Shown one piece after another: positions 7,741 to 13,621 of a stretch of 23,398 bases of DNA. The notes beneath the pieces are model-generated. The model was not told where the DNA came from, made no database searches, and worked only from the letters and a program-made list of their open reading frames with translations. This DNA comes from an uncultured Phascolarctobacterium sp. (GTDB lineage Bacteria > Bacillota > Negativicutes > Acidaminococcales > Acidaminococcaceae): the NCBI RefSeq assembly GCF_900753045.1, contig NZ_CAADXO010000084.1, forward strand, positions 1-23,398. The letters are read 5' to 3'. Position 1 is the stretch's first letter; the number at the start of each line of letters is the position of its first letter. Both the position numbers and the translations under genes were made by a program.

Positions 7741-8059
7741 ATGTCCAAAAATGTCGTAGTTATTTTCATCAGTCTGATAGTAAACAGTAATTTCTATGCT
7801 TTATTCAAAGAATTTGCCATAGAAGTCAAGAAAACAGGTCATGATGCAGAATACATAACTCTGCGTAGTAAAAATACTACCTTATGTGTAGGCTGCTTAG
7901 CATGTCAGACCAAGGGGCAATGTATTTTAACAATAATGCTTTGCCTATTATCGAAGCAATGCTGTGGATGTAGTTGTTTAATATTACTACGAAATTACCA
8001 GTCAGTTGAAAGCTCTTGGCGACTGCATGAATTCCATTCATTTTTCCTATATAAACTAA
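7741..8059 (+). pseudogene. Remnant of an NAD(P)H-dependent FMN reductase (flavodoxin-like fold)
   Basis: The first ~61 codons read like the start of this family: KNVVVIFISLIVNSNFYALF, then KKTGHDAEYITLR and the Cys motif CVGCLACQTKGQC. The frame then loses similarity. Matching pieces resume in other frames: NNNALPIIEAM from 7929 (frame +3) and AVDVVV from 7961 (frame +2), the latter followed by TAA at 7979-7981. YYYEITSQLKALGDC then continues in the same frame to a TAA at 8057-8059. These equal the family's '...DDANAIIEKM..ADVIVFATPIYYYEMSGQLKTLLDR...', with at least two frameshifts and loss of the 'FATPI' codons. The C-terminal half is also missing. There is no clear Shine-Dalgarno. The continuous 110-codon frame is therefore not an intact protein. 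Confidence 0.85.
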
Positions 8060-8105
8060 AAATCATGCATTAACGAAAGATATATTCAATTATTGCGAAA
8101 TATGA

Positions 8106-8111
8106 TATAAT
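8106..8111 (+). promoter_or_regulatory. Candidate -10 box for the three-gene cassette
   Basis: TATAAT about 58 nt before the first gene of the cassette, in very AT-rich sequence just after the reductase remnant. A clear -35 is not visible (TATTCA at the right distance). Confidence 0.4.
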
Positions 8112-8169
8112 ATAAGTTAAAATTATAAGATAGCTAATCTATTTAACACAATGATTACTGGAGAATATC

Positions 8170-8910
8170 ATGGGATACAGGAAACGATATAAACGTAAAT
8201 ATTTCGACTATCAATCGTACTACGCTGACGCTAGACTAAACAAGTATTTTCAACCAATTATAGGTGATATAAAGCATTATTTTTTCTCTTTGCCTAAAGC
8301 ATCTCTTTCGAAGCTTATGCTTGACTATAAAGAAAAATATGGTCAAACAGCTTATGACTATGCTATATCAACCATGCATAAGTGGGAAACCGGTTTCACA
8401 AAAATGTCTGACCAAACGATGATGCGATTAGTTGAAACTCTTCCTCATTATTTACCGGATGCCGTTAAATATCAATTAATGGAAAAGTTACTTATGTATT
8501 TTGAAGATACTCAGTGTAAGCAACAGATTGTTATAACCACAAACTGGCTAACTTATCAACAAGACTTATTGGAAATAAGCACAAGAATCAATTCCCAATT
8601 TAACCAATATTGCCCTAAAATTACCTTTGACGAAGAAATGCTCAATGTTGCATCTTGGTTAGCCAAAGATGATATGCTTCTTGCTAAACAAGTGTTAGAT
8701 AACTTTTCATTAAAAAAGTATCGTTTAATGGCAGCTAGTGCTCAGAACGATATTCGTAGATTCATTCAGATTCTATCCGAGCTACAAAAACGTGATAATA
8801 TTTACAATCAGCAATCACTACGGATAGAGTTACCAGCCGTGGTCATTATTGTTTACGTCGAAAAAACTAAAAAGTCTTTCATGAAATCAATATATAATTT
8901 CTTTAAGTGA
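8170..8910 (+). CDS. Unrecognised 246-aa protein, first gene of the cassette
   Basis: No family recognised. The ATG at 8170 has GGAG 7-8 nt upstream. The N-terminus is strongly basic and aromatic (GYRKRYKRKYFDYQSYY). It is followed by an apparently all-helical region (about residues 25-115) with a regular pattern: HYFFSLPKASLSKLMLDY, YGQTAYDYAISTMHKWETG, and MMRLVETLPHYLPDAVKYQL. Residues 118-205 form a second mixed region, and the tail is short, hydrophobic then basic (ELPAVVIIVYVEKTKKSF). No catalytic motif, signal peptide or clear membrane span is seen. Codon use is much more AT-rich than in the housekeeping genes. The stop TGA (8908-8910) is part of the TGAGGT Shine-Dalgarno of the next gene, so translation is probably coupled. 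The basic N-terminus would allow nucleic-acid contact, but that is a guess. Confidence 0.75.
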   Translation: MGYRKRYKRKYFDYQSYYADARLNKYFQPIIGDIKHYFFSLPKASLSKLMLDYKEKYGQTAYDYAISTMHKWETGFTKMSDQTMMRLVETLPHYLPDAVKYQLMEKLLMYFEDTQCKQQIVITTNWLTYQQDLLEISTRINSQFNQYCPKITFDEEMLNVASWLAKDDMLLAKQVLDNFSLKKYRLMAASAQNDIRRFIQILSELQKRDNIYNQQSLRIELPAVVIIVYVEKTKKSFMKSIYNFFK

Positions 8911-8921
8911 GGTAAATTATT

Positions 8922-9314
8922 ATGCGTAAAGATTTGCAAACTACTAACAGTAATTCTCTTTCAAAAATAGATATATTTAATTCACCGGAATATAAGGCCC
9001 TACCTGTAGAAAAACAATTAGAACTAGCTAAACTTATGGCTGAAAAAAATATCGAATTTAACGCCGAACAACAACGATATTTACTAGAACATACCAGTTC
9101 TGACCATGATATTGCTGCTTATCTTAATTTTTTAGATCAACAAAACTCAATAGATGCTAATGCAAAAGGTGTTACTATAAGATACGATAGCCACGAAACC
9201 AAAACTCCTACTGGTAAAATTTCTTCTAAAACTACACATGCTACTGCTTCCTCCGGTTGTCTCATACCCGTACTAGGAACTTTGCTCTTATTGGCTACTA
9301 TATTTGCTTTATAA
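8922..9314 (+). CDS. Unrecognised 130-aa protein with C-terminal membrane anchor
   Basis: No family recognised. The ATG at 8922 has GAGGT 8 nt upstream. Residues 1-75 are charged and mostly helical (SPEYKALPVEKQLELAKLMA, then EQQRYLLEHTSSDHDIAAYL). Residues 76-110 are a Ser/Thr/Lys-rich linker (HETKTPTGKISSKTTHATAS). The last ~20 residues, CLIPVLGTLLLLATIFAL, are a single hydrophobic span reaching the C-terminus, as in tail-anchored proteins. That predicts a cytoplasmic N-domain tied to the inner membrane. It sits 11 nt behind the 246-aa gene and 33 nt before the SNase gene, which also has a membrane segment, so the three products may act together at the membrane. AT-rich like its neighbours. 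Confidence 0.75.
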   Translation: MRKDLQTTNSNSLSKIDIFNSPEYKALPVEKQLELAKLMAEKNIEFNAEQQRYLLEHTSSDHDIAAYLNFLDQQNSIDANAKGVTIRYDSHETKTPTGKISSKTTHATASSGCLIPVLGTLLLLATIFAL

Positions 9315-9347
9315 ACTGCAGCAAGTGTTTACAAAAAAAGATTTATA

Positions 9348-9911
9348 ATGATAAAATTTATTATCGCCTTTATATTATTATTTACAGTCAGTTACATTGC
9401 TCCTTGTATCGCCCCCTTTTTCTCTTTATCACAAATTAATACTCAATCCACCTATTTGCAAGAAAACACTAAGGATACTACCCAAAGAGTCGAAGGTATT
9501 GCTGTTCGCGTTAAAGATGGTGACACTCTCGTATTTCGAGAGAAAAATGGATATAAATATAACGTTAGGCTTTATGGGATAGACACTCCAGAAAAGTCTC
9601 AACCATATGGTCCTCAGGCTACAGGAATTTTAAAAGAACTCGTAAGTAATAAAAATTTGGTACTACGTGTATATGGAGAAGATCGCTATAAAAGAAAGCT
9701 GGCAAAAGTGTATGTCGATGGACGAGACATTAATGCTACACTTTTGGCAAAGGGAGCCGCATAGCACTATAAAAAATACGATAAATCATCTGATTATTCC
9801 TCATATGCAAGTCTAGAAGCTAAAGCTAAACATGAGAAAAAAGGGCTATGGAATAAAGATAAACCCATACCTCCATGGACATACCGACAATTAAAAAAGG
9901 AAAAACAATAA
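9348..9911 (+). pseudogene. Membrane-anchored SNase-like nuclease interrupted by an amber codon
   Basis: The frame runs from ATG 9348 to TAA 9909-9911 (187 codons) with one in-frame TAG at 9762-9764. An N-terminal hydrophobic segment (about residues 2-28, IKFIIAFILLFTVSYIAP) predicts secretion or a membrane anchor. The SNase (thermonuclease) domain follows with all key residues: VKDGDTLVF, RLYGIDTPEKSQPYG (Arg, Asp, Thr, Glu of the active site) and EDRYKRKLAKVYVDG (second catalytic Arg). The TAG falls in GAA-stop-HYKKYD, where the family has a Trp (G.AWxYxxY), so TGG to TAG explains it. After the stop the normal tail continues in frame (AKHEKKGLWNKDKPIPPW). The truncated 138-aa product would keep the catalytic residues but lose the C-terminal helices. 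The Shine-Dalgarno is weak (AAAGAT). Read-through cannot be excluded. Confidence 0.88.
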
Positions 9912-9940
9912 TGATAATAATAATAATATTCTTATTATAA

Positions 9941-9988
9941 AAAGGCTGACGCCTTGCGTAAACGCGAAGCGTCAGCCTGTATTGTTTT
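9941..9988. terminator. Terminator-like palindromic repeat, copy 1
   Basis: AGGCTGACGC (9943-9952) pairs perfectly with GCGTCAGCCT (9969-9978), with a further GCG/CGC inside the loop. Plus-strand transcripts exit into GTATTGTTTTG and minus-strand ones into TTTTTATAAT, so it could terminate both the SNase cassette and the gene to the right. The same element recurs at 11252 and, shortened, at 11506. Confidence 0.75.
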
Positions 9989-10045
9989 GTGCGGAATTAT
10001 TCAATTTTTTCTAGTAGCTGTAAAAAGTTATGTCTTGGCGTGGTC

Positions 10046-10183
10046 TTAATACCTTGTAGCATAGTGACTACAAACTGTCCAATTAGGATTAACAGCCATA
10101 ATTTTATATGTAAATCTCCGACAGTATTTACCATCGCAAAACTTACACGATTGACATGTTGGAGTTTATTTTACTTAAAGATG
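10046..10183 (-). pseudogene. Decayed Cys-cluster module behind the Sel1 gene
   Basis: Immediately after the TAG of the Sel1 gene, the same reading frame continues through two more stops (TAA, TAA). It then gives TCQSCKFCDGKYCRRF, a stretch rich in basic and aromatic residues, and WTVCSHYATRY before TAA at 10046-10048. The CQSC...DGK.C...C arrangement matches the Cys cluster inside the upstream gene (CQSCSYQVDGKCKNC). It looks like a C-terminal metal-binding module cut off by mutation, or a duplicated unit in decay. No start codon or ribosome site makes it an independent gene. Confidence 0.6.
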
Positions 10184-11128
10184 CTAATCGTCCCTTTGCA
10201 TACTCATTCCATTGTTTTTAGCAAGCGTATGCCACTTAAACGCTTCTTTTACATTTATCTCTACTCCTTTGCCCCAAAAATACGCATATCCAACTTCATA
10301 TTGCGCAGCAGCATGTCCCTTCTCAGCAGCCAGCATAAAGAGCTTAAAGGCTTCTTTATAATCTTCTTTATCTTTTTTTTGCTTGGCTTGTTTATATAAT
10401 TCATCTGCATTTATTGACGAACTACGATTAATACTATGTATATCATCACGCTGTTTATTCGCCAAGTTGCTTTGATAAAAAACACACCCAGAATCAACTT
10501 CTAAACATAAATTATAGTATGCACTTTTACAATTTTTACATTTACCATCAACTTGATATGAACAAGATTGGCAACATTCCCTATCATCTGCATCTAAATC
10601 TGAACCACTCTTAATGACATGTATATCCTCACGCTGCTTATCAGACAAGGCTTTAATCTCCTCACTCAACCTTGCTACCGCTGCAAAATCATTTTTCTTA
10701 AAAGCCTCTTCCAGCTCGCGCGTCTTTTTTTTCAGTACATTTACGTTATCAGAAATAACCGTTTTCACTTGCTTATCAATAATAGCATCAACCAACCAAT
10801 GGCAAATGTGCTCCAGCTTAGCAAGTGTTCTGGCAACATCAACTTCGCTTCTACTCTTTTCTTCAAAATGGATATTCTCATTGCACATATCCTTTAATGC
10901 AAAAATTTCATGCTGCATCTCTCTGGATATCTGCAAATTATTTTTTATGTCATTAACCTTTTCGTATAAGCTTTTACCATTACAACCGGCAACAGTAACT
11001 ACACATTCCAAAGCTCTGCGGCATTTGAGCATAAACACATCAGCATCATCATTCACGCGCTCTTCTACCTGTGTGCAAAGCTTATATAGCTTTTGGTCCT
11101 TGCTCTTCAAAAAGTCAAATCTACTCAT
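10184..11128 (-). CDS. DUF4145/HEPN-like, Cys-cluster and Sel1-repeat protein
   Basis: 314 aa from ATG 11128 (GGGGTG 6 nt upstream; a GTG three codons earlier overlaps that site). Residues 1-115 resemble the DUF4145/HEPN-like helical domain often found at the N-terminus of restriction and defence proteins (RFDFLKSKDQKLYKL, LKCRRALECVVTVAG, LYEKVNDI). Residues 115-165 are a charged coiled coil. Next come a Cys cluster (ECCQSC, GKCKNC, then two more Cys, a possible zinc site) and one Sel1/TPR-like repeat (EAFKLFMLAAEKGHAAAQYEVGYAYFWGKGV). A short motif, KQR[E/D]DIH.I, occurs before and after the Cys cluster and a partial QRDD ends the protein, suggesting internal duplication. No catalytic RNase motif (RxxxxH) is evident. 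It has a good promoter and is bracketed by two palindromic repeats. Function unknown; Sel1 and Cys modules suggest protein-protein or nucleic-acid binding. Confidence 0.75.
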   Translation of the reverse strand: MSRFDFLKSKDQKLYKLCTQVEERVNDDADVFMLKCRRALECVVTVAGCNGKSLYEKVNDIKNNLQISREMQHEIFALKDMCNENIHFEEKSRSEVDVARTLAKLEHICHWLVDAIIDKQVKTVISDNVNVLKKKTRELEEAFKKNDFAAVARLSEEIKALSDKQREDIHVIKSGSDLDADDRECCQSCSYQVDGKCKNCKSAYYNLCLEVDSGCVFYQSNLANKQRDDIHSINRSSSINADELYKQAKQKKDKEDYKEAFKLFMLAAEKGHAAAQYEVGYAYFWGKGVEINVKEAFKWHTLAKNNGMSMQRDD

Positions 11129-11181
11129 CGTATACACCCCAAATTCCTAGTATTTATAAAACTATCGAACAGTATCATTCA

Positions 11182-11194
11182 GTGAAATTTTCAC
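11182..11194 (-). promoter_or_regulatory. Palindrome in the 5' leader of the Sel1 gene
   Basis: GTGAAATTTTCAC, 6-bp arms around one base, lies between the -10 box and the start codon of the minus-strand gene. The position suits a repressor site, but no partner is known. Confidence 0.3.
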
Positions 11195-11206
11195 CTATTT
11201 ATACAT

Positions 11207-11235
11207 ATTATATGACAAAGGCTGCTTTTTTCCAA
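11207..11235 (-). promoter_or_regulatory. Promoter of the HEPN-like/Sel1 gene
   Basis: On the minus strand TTGGAA (11230-11235), a 17-nt spacer and a perfect TATAAT (11207-11212) lie about 80 nt upstream of the start codon. This is a good sigma-A/sigma-70 type promoter. Confidence 0.7.
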
Positions 11236-11251
11236 TATCAATCGTTTTGAA

Positions 11252-11290
11252 AAAGGCTGGCGCCTTGCGTAAATGCGAAGCGTCAACCTT
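11252..11290. repeat. Palindromic repeat, copy 2
   Basis: Same orientation as the element at 9941. The central CGCCTTGCGTAAA and GCGAAGCGTCA blocks are shared, with a handful of base changes overall. The stem (11254-11263 with 11280-11289) now has one mismatch and one G-U pair. It lies upstream of a promoter rather than downstream of a gene, which a simple terminator would not explain. Confidence 0.75.
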
Positions 11291-11369
11291 TATTATATGC
11301 TATTAATTATGGTAAAAAACATTAGCAAGGTGCGGATTTCTGCTCACTCCTCAGTTCTATTCTACCCAT

Positions 11370-11414
11370 ATTCTAACCATTCTAATCGTCATTGCCAATC
11401 ATATTGGTTAGAAT
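11370..11414. repeat. Inverted repeat ATTCTAACCA / TGGTTAGAAT
   Basis: Perfect 10-bp arms at 11370-11379 and 11405-11414 around a 25-nt loop. A second, shorter ATTCTAA lies inside the loop region next to the left arm. No T-run follows, so it is not a typical terminator. Confidence 0.45.
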
Positions 11415-11445
11415 AATGAGAATCAGAAGCATCATCAAGAACAGC

Positions 11446-11481
11446 AGGTGTCCAGAATTTGATATATTATTCGGGACACTT
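11446..11481. repeat. Inverted repeat with GTGTCC[A/C]GAAT arms
   Basis: The arms GTGTCCAGAAT (11448-11458) and, on the other strand, GTGTCCCGAAT (11469-11479) differ by one base and face each other across 10 nt. This looks like two abutting ends of a transposable element, or a hairpin; no transposase fragment is visible beside it. Confidence 0.45.
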
Positions 11482-11505
11482 GGCACAAATTATCATCTGC
11501 AAGCG

Positions 11506-11530
11506 AAAAAAGGCTGACGCGCACCTTTTT
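11506..11530. repeat. Palindromic repeat, shortened copy 3
   Basis: AAAAAAGGCTGACGC (11506-11520) repeats the left half of the element at 9941. The right half is reduced to GCACCTTTTT. AAAAAGG/CCTTTTT can still pair. It looks like an internally deleted copy. Confidence 0.55.
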
Positions 11531-11555
11531 CCACGATTACTTCGTTATTATATGT

Positions 11556-11642
11556 TATACTTTGTTTATCGGTTGAACACCGCCATGTTCCAAAAAATCA
11601 AGCCTACTGAATTACTGACCATGTAATCCAGTAGGCTTTTTT
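11556..11642 (+). terminator. Strong terminator with a possible short transcript before it
   Basis: AGCCTACTG (11601-11609) pairs with CAGTAGGCT (11629-11637), extended by ATTAC/GTAAT, and TTTTTT follows on the plus strand. No plus-strand gene lies upstream within this gap. A TATACT -10-like box at 11556-11561 could start a short RNA of about 75 nt, but its -35 is poor. On the minus strand the hairpin could also end the Crp/Fnr transcript, though it is about 275 nt past that stop. The hairpin is firm; the transcript is a guess. Confidence 0.6.
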
Positions 11643-11915
11643 ATGCTTTAAAAATTTTCATTTAGCAATCCGCTCTTATATATATATTTCTCCGTTAACT
11701 GTATTTTGAAAAGCAATGTTATCAGGATTAACAAATCTGCCCATCTGCTTTAACATCCTCGCATTTCACGTTACCTATATATAAAATTATAGCACAAAGG
11801 ACTACTGTAATATATAACATAAATTTCAGCAAAATTTGCCATATACTTCAAATTATGAACGGAATAGCCCTTGCTTTTATGTATCATTTGATGCTGATAA
11901 AATCTGCCAAAGAAA

Positions 11916-12575
11916 CTATAATGTTTCTGACGAGCAAAGCGATGCTAGCGCCGGCATATCTATCACACTTATCCTGCCACGCTGCGTAGTAATAATCTTT
12001 CTCTCACGCAAAGCTGCCAGGCCACGCGTTAATTGTACACGGCTTAAGCCTAAGATTTCAGCCAGCTCATTTTGCGTCATTTCTATTGTTTCCGCTTGAT
12101 TGCTTGAAAGCAAATACAGCATATTGCTGATTTTTACCAACGACGAATTATAACCCTGATGTATGGTTTCAAACAAGAAGCGATTCACATACATTGAATA
12201 CCAGTTAATCACCTGCTCACGCAAGGCTGAATCGCTTTCAAACATCGCCTTAAACTGCGGTCTTGTAAATTCAAGTACCTGCATATCCGTCAAAGCTTCT
12301 GTTACCAGAGAAAGCTCAATTTTATAATCATTAAGGCTATAAGCAGGAAATATTGTTCCTTCACCATGAAAACTGATTATCTTTCTTCTGCCGCTTTCAT
12401 GATCAGCATAATGCATTTCTACACCAGAGACAATATAATGTATTTTTCCATGTGCTTGCGCAGGCTTCCATAAAAGCTCACCCTTGCGAAAATTTTTTAC
12501 ACAATGCGGCTGAGTAAGAAAATATTCATAAAACTGGCTAAAATCATGAGCAAACCAATAACGCGGCGTCAGCAT
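11916..12575 (-). CDS. Crp/Fnr-family transcription regulator
   Basis: 219 aa. Residues 20-110 form a cyclic-nucleotide-binding-type beta barrel (FRKGELLWKPAQ, then IHYIVSGVEMHYAD, RKIISFHGEGTIFP). Residues 115-145 form the dimer helix. The C-terminal winged helix contains MTQNELAEILGLSRVQLTRGLAALRERKII. The FNR four-Cys iron-sulfur motif is absent, and the classical cAMP pocket residues are not evident, so the effector is unknown. The ATG at 12575 has GAGGTG 5 nt upstream and a near-consensus promoter lies just behind. It is divergent from the TIGR04076-type gene with only 72 nt between their starts, so that gene is the likeliest target. Confidence 0.9.
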   Translation of the reverse strand: MLTPRYWFAHDFSQFYEYFLTQPHCVKNFRKGELLWKPAQAHGKIHYIVSGVEMHYADHESGRRKIISFHGEGTIFPAYSLNDYKIELSLVTEALTDMQVLEFTRPQFKAMFESDSALREQVINWYSMYVNRFLFETIHQGYNSSLVKISNMLYLLSSNQAETIEMTQNELAEILGLSRVQLTRGLAALRERKIITTQRGRISVIDMPALASLCSSETL

Positions 12576-12603
12576 ATTCTCACCTCATAAAGTCTTTTTA
12601 GCA

Positions 12604-12632
12604 ATTATATCATTACAAAATTTTATTTTCAA
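12604..12632 (-). promoter_or_regulatory. Promoter of the Crp/Fnr gene
   Basis: On the minus strand TTGAAA (12627-12632), a 17-nt spacer and TATAAT (12604-12609). The -35 lies within a few bases of the Shine-Dalgarno of the divergent gene, so the two transcription units must overlap or share control sites. Confidence 0.75.
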
Positions 12633-12647
12633 GAAAGGATGATATCT

Positions 12648-13043
12648 ATGAAATACCAAGTAAAAGTCACTGTTATCGACAAAAAACTGTACCCCGAGCT
12701 GCAGGAAGCCTACTGCACCGATCCGCAATCCGGTGCTTGCCCCTGCTATAACGTAGGTGATGAATTTATTTTTCGCCGCGATGAAACCTGTGACAGCTTC
12801 TGGCAGGTTGGTTTAAACACTCTTGTCAAAAGCAGCGCTGATCCGCAAACCGTAGCAGGCGGACCAACTAAGCCTCACTGCTCCGAAGCCTGGGATGCAA
12901 TCTCGCGTTATATCTACACTGGTTTGCAAGGCGGTTCCATTATGAAAGGCTGGATGAAAGAAGAAAACACTATGATTACCTGCTGCTCCGATGGTACACG
13001 TCCGGTAATCTTTAAGATTGAACGTATTGATATCGAAGACTAA
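12648..13043 (+). CDS. TIGR04076-family Cys-containing small protein
   Basis: 131 aa from ATG 12648, 9 nt after AAGAAAGG; an ATG three codons earlier abuts that site and is unlikely. Features of the TIGR04076 family: an N-terminal strand KYQVKVTVID, a conserved Cys pair in GACPCYNVGDEF, then CDSFWQ, AWDAISRYIYTGLQGG, and the C-terminal MITCCSDGTRPVIFKIERI. The repeated Cys residues suggest metal or redox chemistry, but the family's function is not established. It is divergent from a Crp/Fnr regulator, and a weak hairpin (13067-13082) and a strong bidirectional terminator (13156) follow. Confidence 0.85.
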   Translation: MKYQVKVTVIDKKLYPELQEAYCTDPQSGACPCYNVGDEFIFRRDETCDSFWQVGLNTLVKSSADPQTVAGGPTKPHCSEAWDAISRYIYTGLQGGSIMKGWMKEENTMITCCSDGTRPVIFKIERIDIED

Positions 13044-13155
13044 TCAGTTCAAGGCTTAATGCAAAGTCAGGAATGGTCCTGAAAATTTTATAGAATCTAT
13101 CAGCTGATAATAAGAAGGCTGTAAACGTATATAAAATCATTTTCAAAAACAAAAA

Positions 13156-13193
13156 CAGAGGATAGTGCTGTCATACACTATCCTCTGCTTTTT
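13156..13193. terminator. Bidirectional terminator between TIGR04076 gene and tmRNA
   Basis: A perfect 12-bp stem CAGAGGATAGTG (13156-13167) / CACTATCCTCTG (13176-13187). The plus strand exits into CTTTTT and the minus strand into TTTTTGTTTTTG. It ends the tmRNA transcript about 40 nt past the mature 3' end and also serves the converging plus-strand gene. Confidence 0.9.
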
Positions 13194-13228
13194 ATTCCAC
13201 CAATCAACTGTCACGATTGGACTAATTC

Positions 13229-13578
13229 TGGTGGAGATGAGGGGAGTCGAACCCCTGTCCGAAAATATTGCCATACAACTTTCTCCGAGCGCAGACGTCA
13301 TACTTTGTTTCGCGCTGCGATTGCCTGACGACGGGCCTTCACATTGCTATCCTAAAGAGTTTCCCTTAAAGCCTATAGGAATCAGCCTTAAGGTATCCCA
13401 CAATTGACTGTCATTCCTCACCCGCGGGAGGAGGCTCAGAGACAGTTAGCAGATTAAGCTGCTAAAGCGTATTCTTGTTCAGCGTTTATATTTAAACGTG
13501 CCCACCGATTATCGTGCAGATGGAACCACGGCTCGCTTATCATACCGCACCTACCCCCGTCGAAACCAGTACATCCCC
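13229..13578 (-). ncRNA. ssrA: tmRNA (transfer-messenger RNA)
   Basis: About 350 nt. The 5' end GGGGATG (minus strand from 13578) pairs with CATCTCC before an encoded CCA at 13229-13231, forming the tRNA-like acceptor stem. The 5' part contains the invariant GGTTTCGACGGGGGTAGGTG. The 3' part contains the T-arm GGGGTTCGACTCCCC. In the middle an open frame ends at TAA (13454-13456) and encodes a tag ending NAEQEYALAA, the normal ALAA degradation signal. The exact resume codon is not settled; GCT of the first Ala in AEQEYALAA is a likely choice. tmRNA with SmpB rescues stalled ribosomes and tags the nascent protein for proteolysis. It lies 110 nt downstream of smpB with its own promoter. Confidence 0.98.
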
Positions 13579-13621
13579 AAATTGGAATATATCGGTAAAA
13601 GAGCCGATACGCTACAATGAT

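Larger units (their letters stand above)
11129..11915. other. Gene-free AT-rich stretch of about 790 bp
   Basis: No convincing coding frame on either strand. It contains the Sel1 gene promoter, palindromic repeat copies 2 and 3, two further inverted repeats (11370 and 11446) and a strong terminator (11601-11642). Several short frames overlapping the Crp/Fnr gene are not supported by composition or ribosome sites. It looks like a graveyard of small repeats between two genes transcribed leftwards. Confidence 0.6.

Noticed and set aside
9762..9764. TAG as a pyrrolysine or recoded codon
   Set aside because: The codon replaces a conserved Trp in a common nuclease fold, and no recoding element is evident; a point mutation is simpler.
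9989..10399. 136-codon plus-strand frame
   Set aside because: It is antisense to the Sel1 region and the decayed Cys module; no family match and no Shine-Dalgarno.
11129..11915. CRISPR array
   Set aside because: The repeats here are few, unevenly spaced, hairpin-like and of different families; there is no regular repeat-spacer pattern and no cas gene.
7543..11915. Prophage or integrative element
   Set aside because: No integrase, capsid, portal, terminase, relaxase or transposase and no tRNA attachment site; the region is accessory but without mobility genes in view.
11836..12099. 87-codon plus-strand frame before the Crp/Fnr gene end
   Set aside because: Mostly antisense to the regulator's C-terminus; no ribosome site and no conserved motif.
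13098..13109. Palindrome TATCAGCTGATA behind the TIGR04076 gene
   Set aside because: Perfect but short, lies downstream of a gene and before a strong terminator, with no promoter near; treated as chance.
13165..13407. 80-codon plus-strand frame
   Set aside because: It overlaps the terminator and the tRNA-like 3' part of tmRNA on the other strand; the apparent protein is the complement of a structural RNA.
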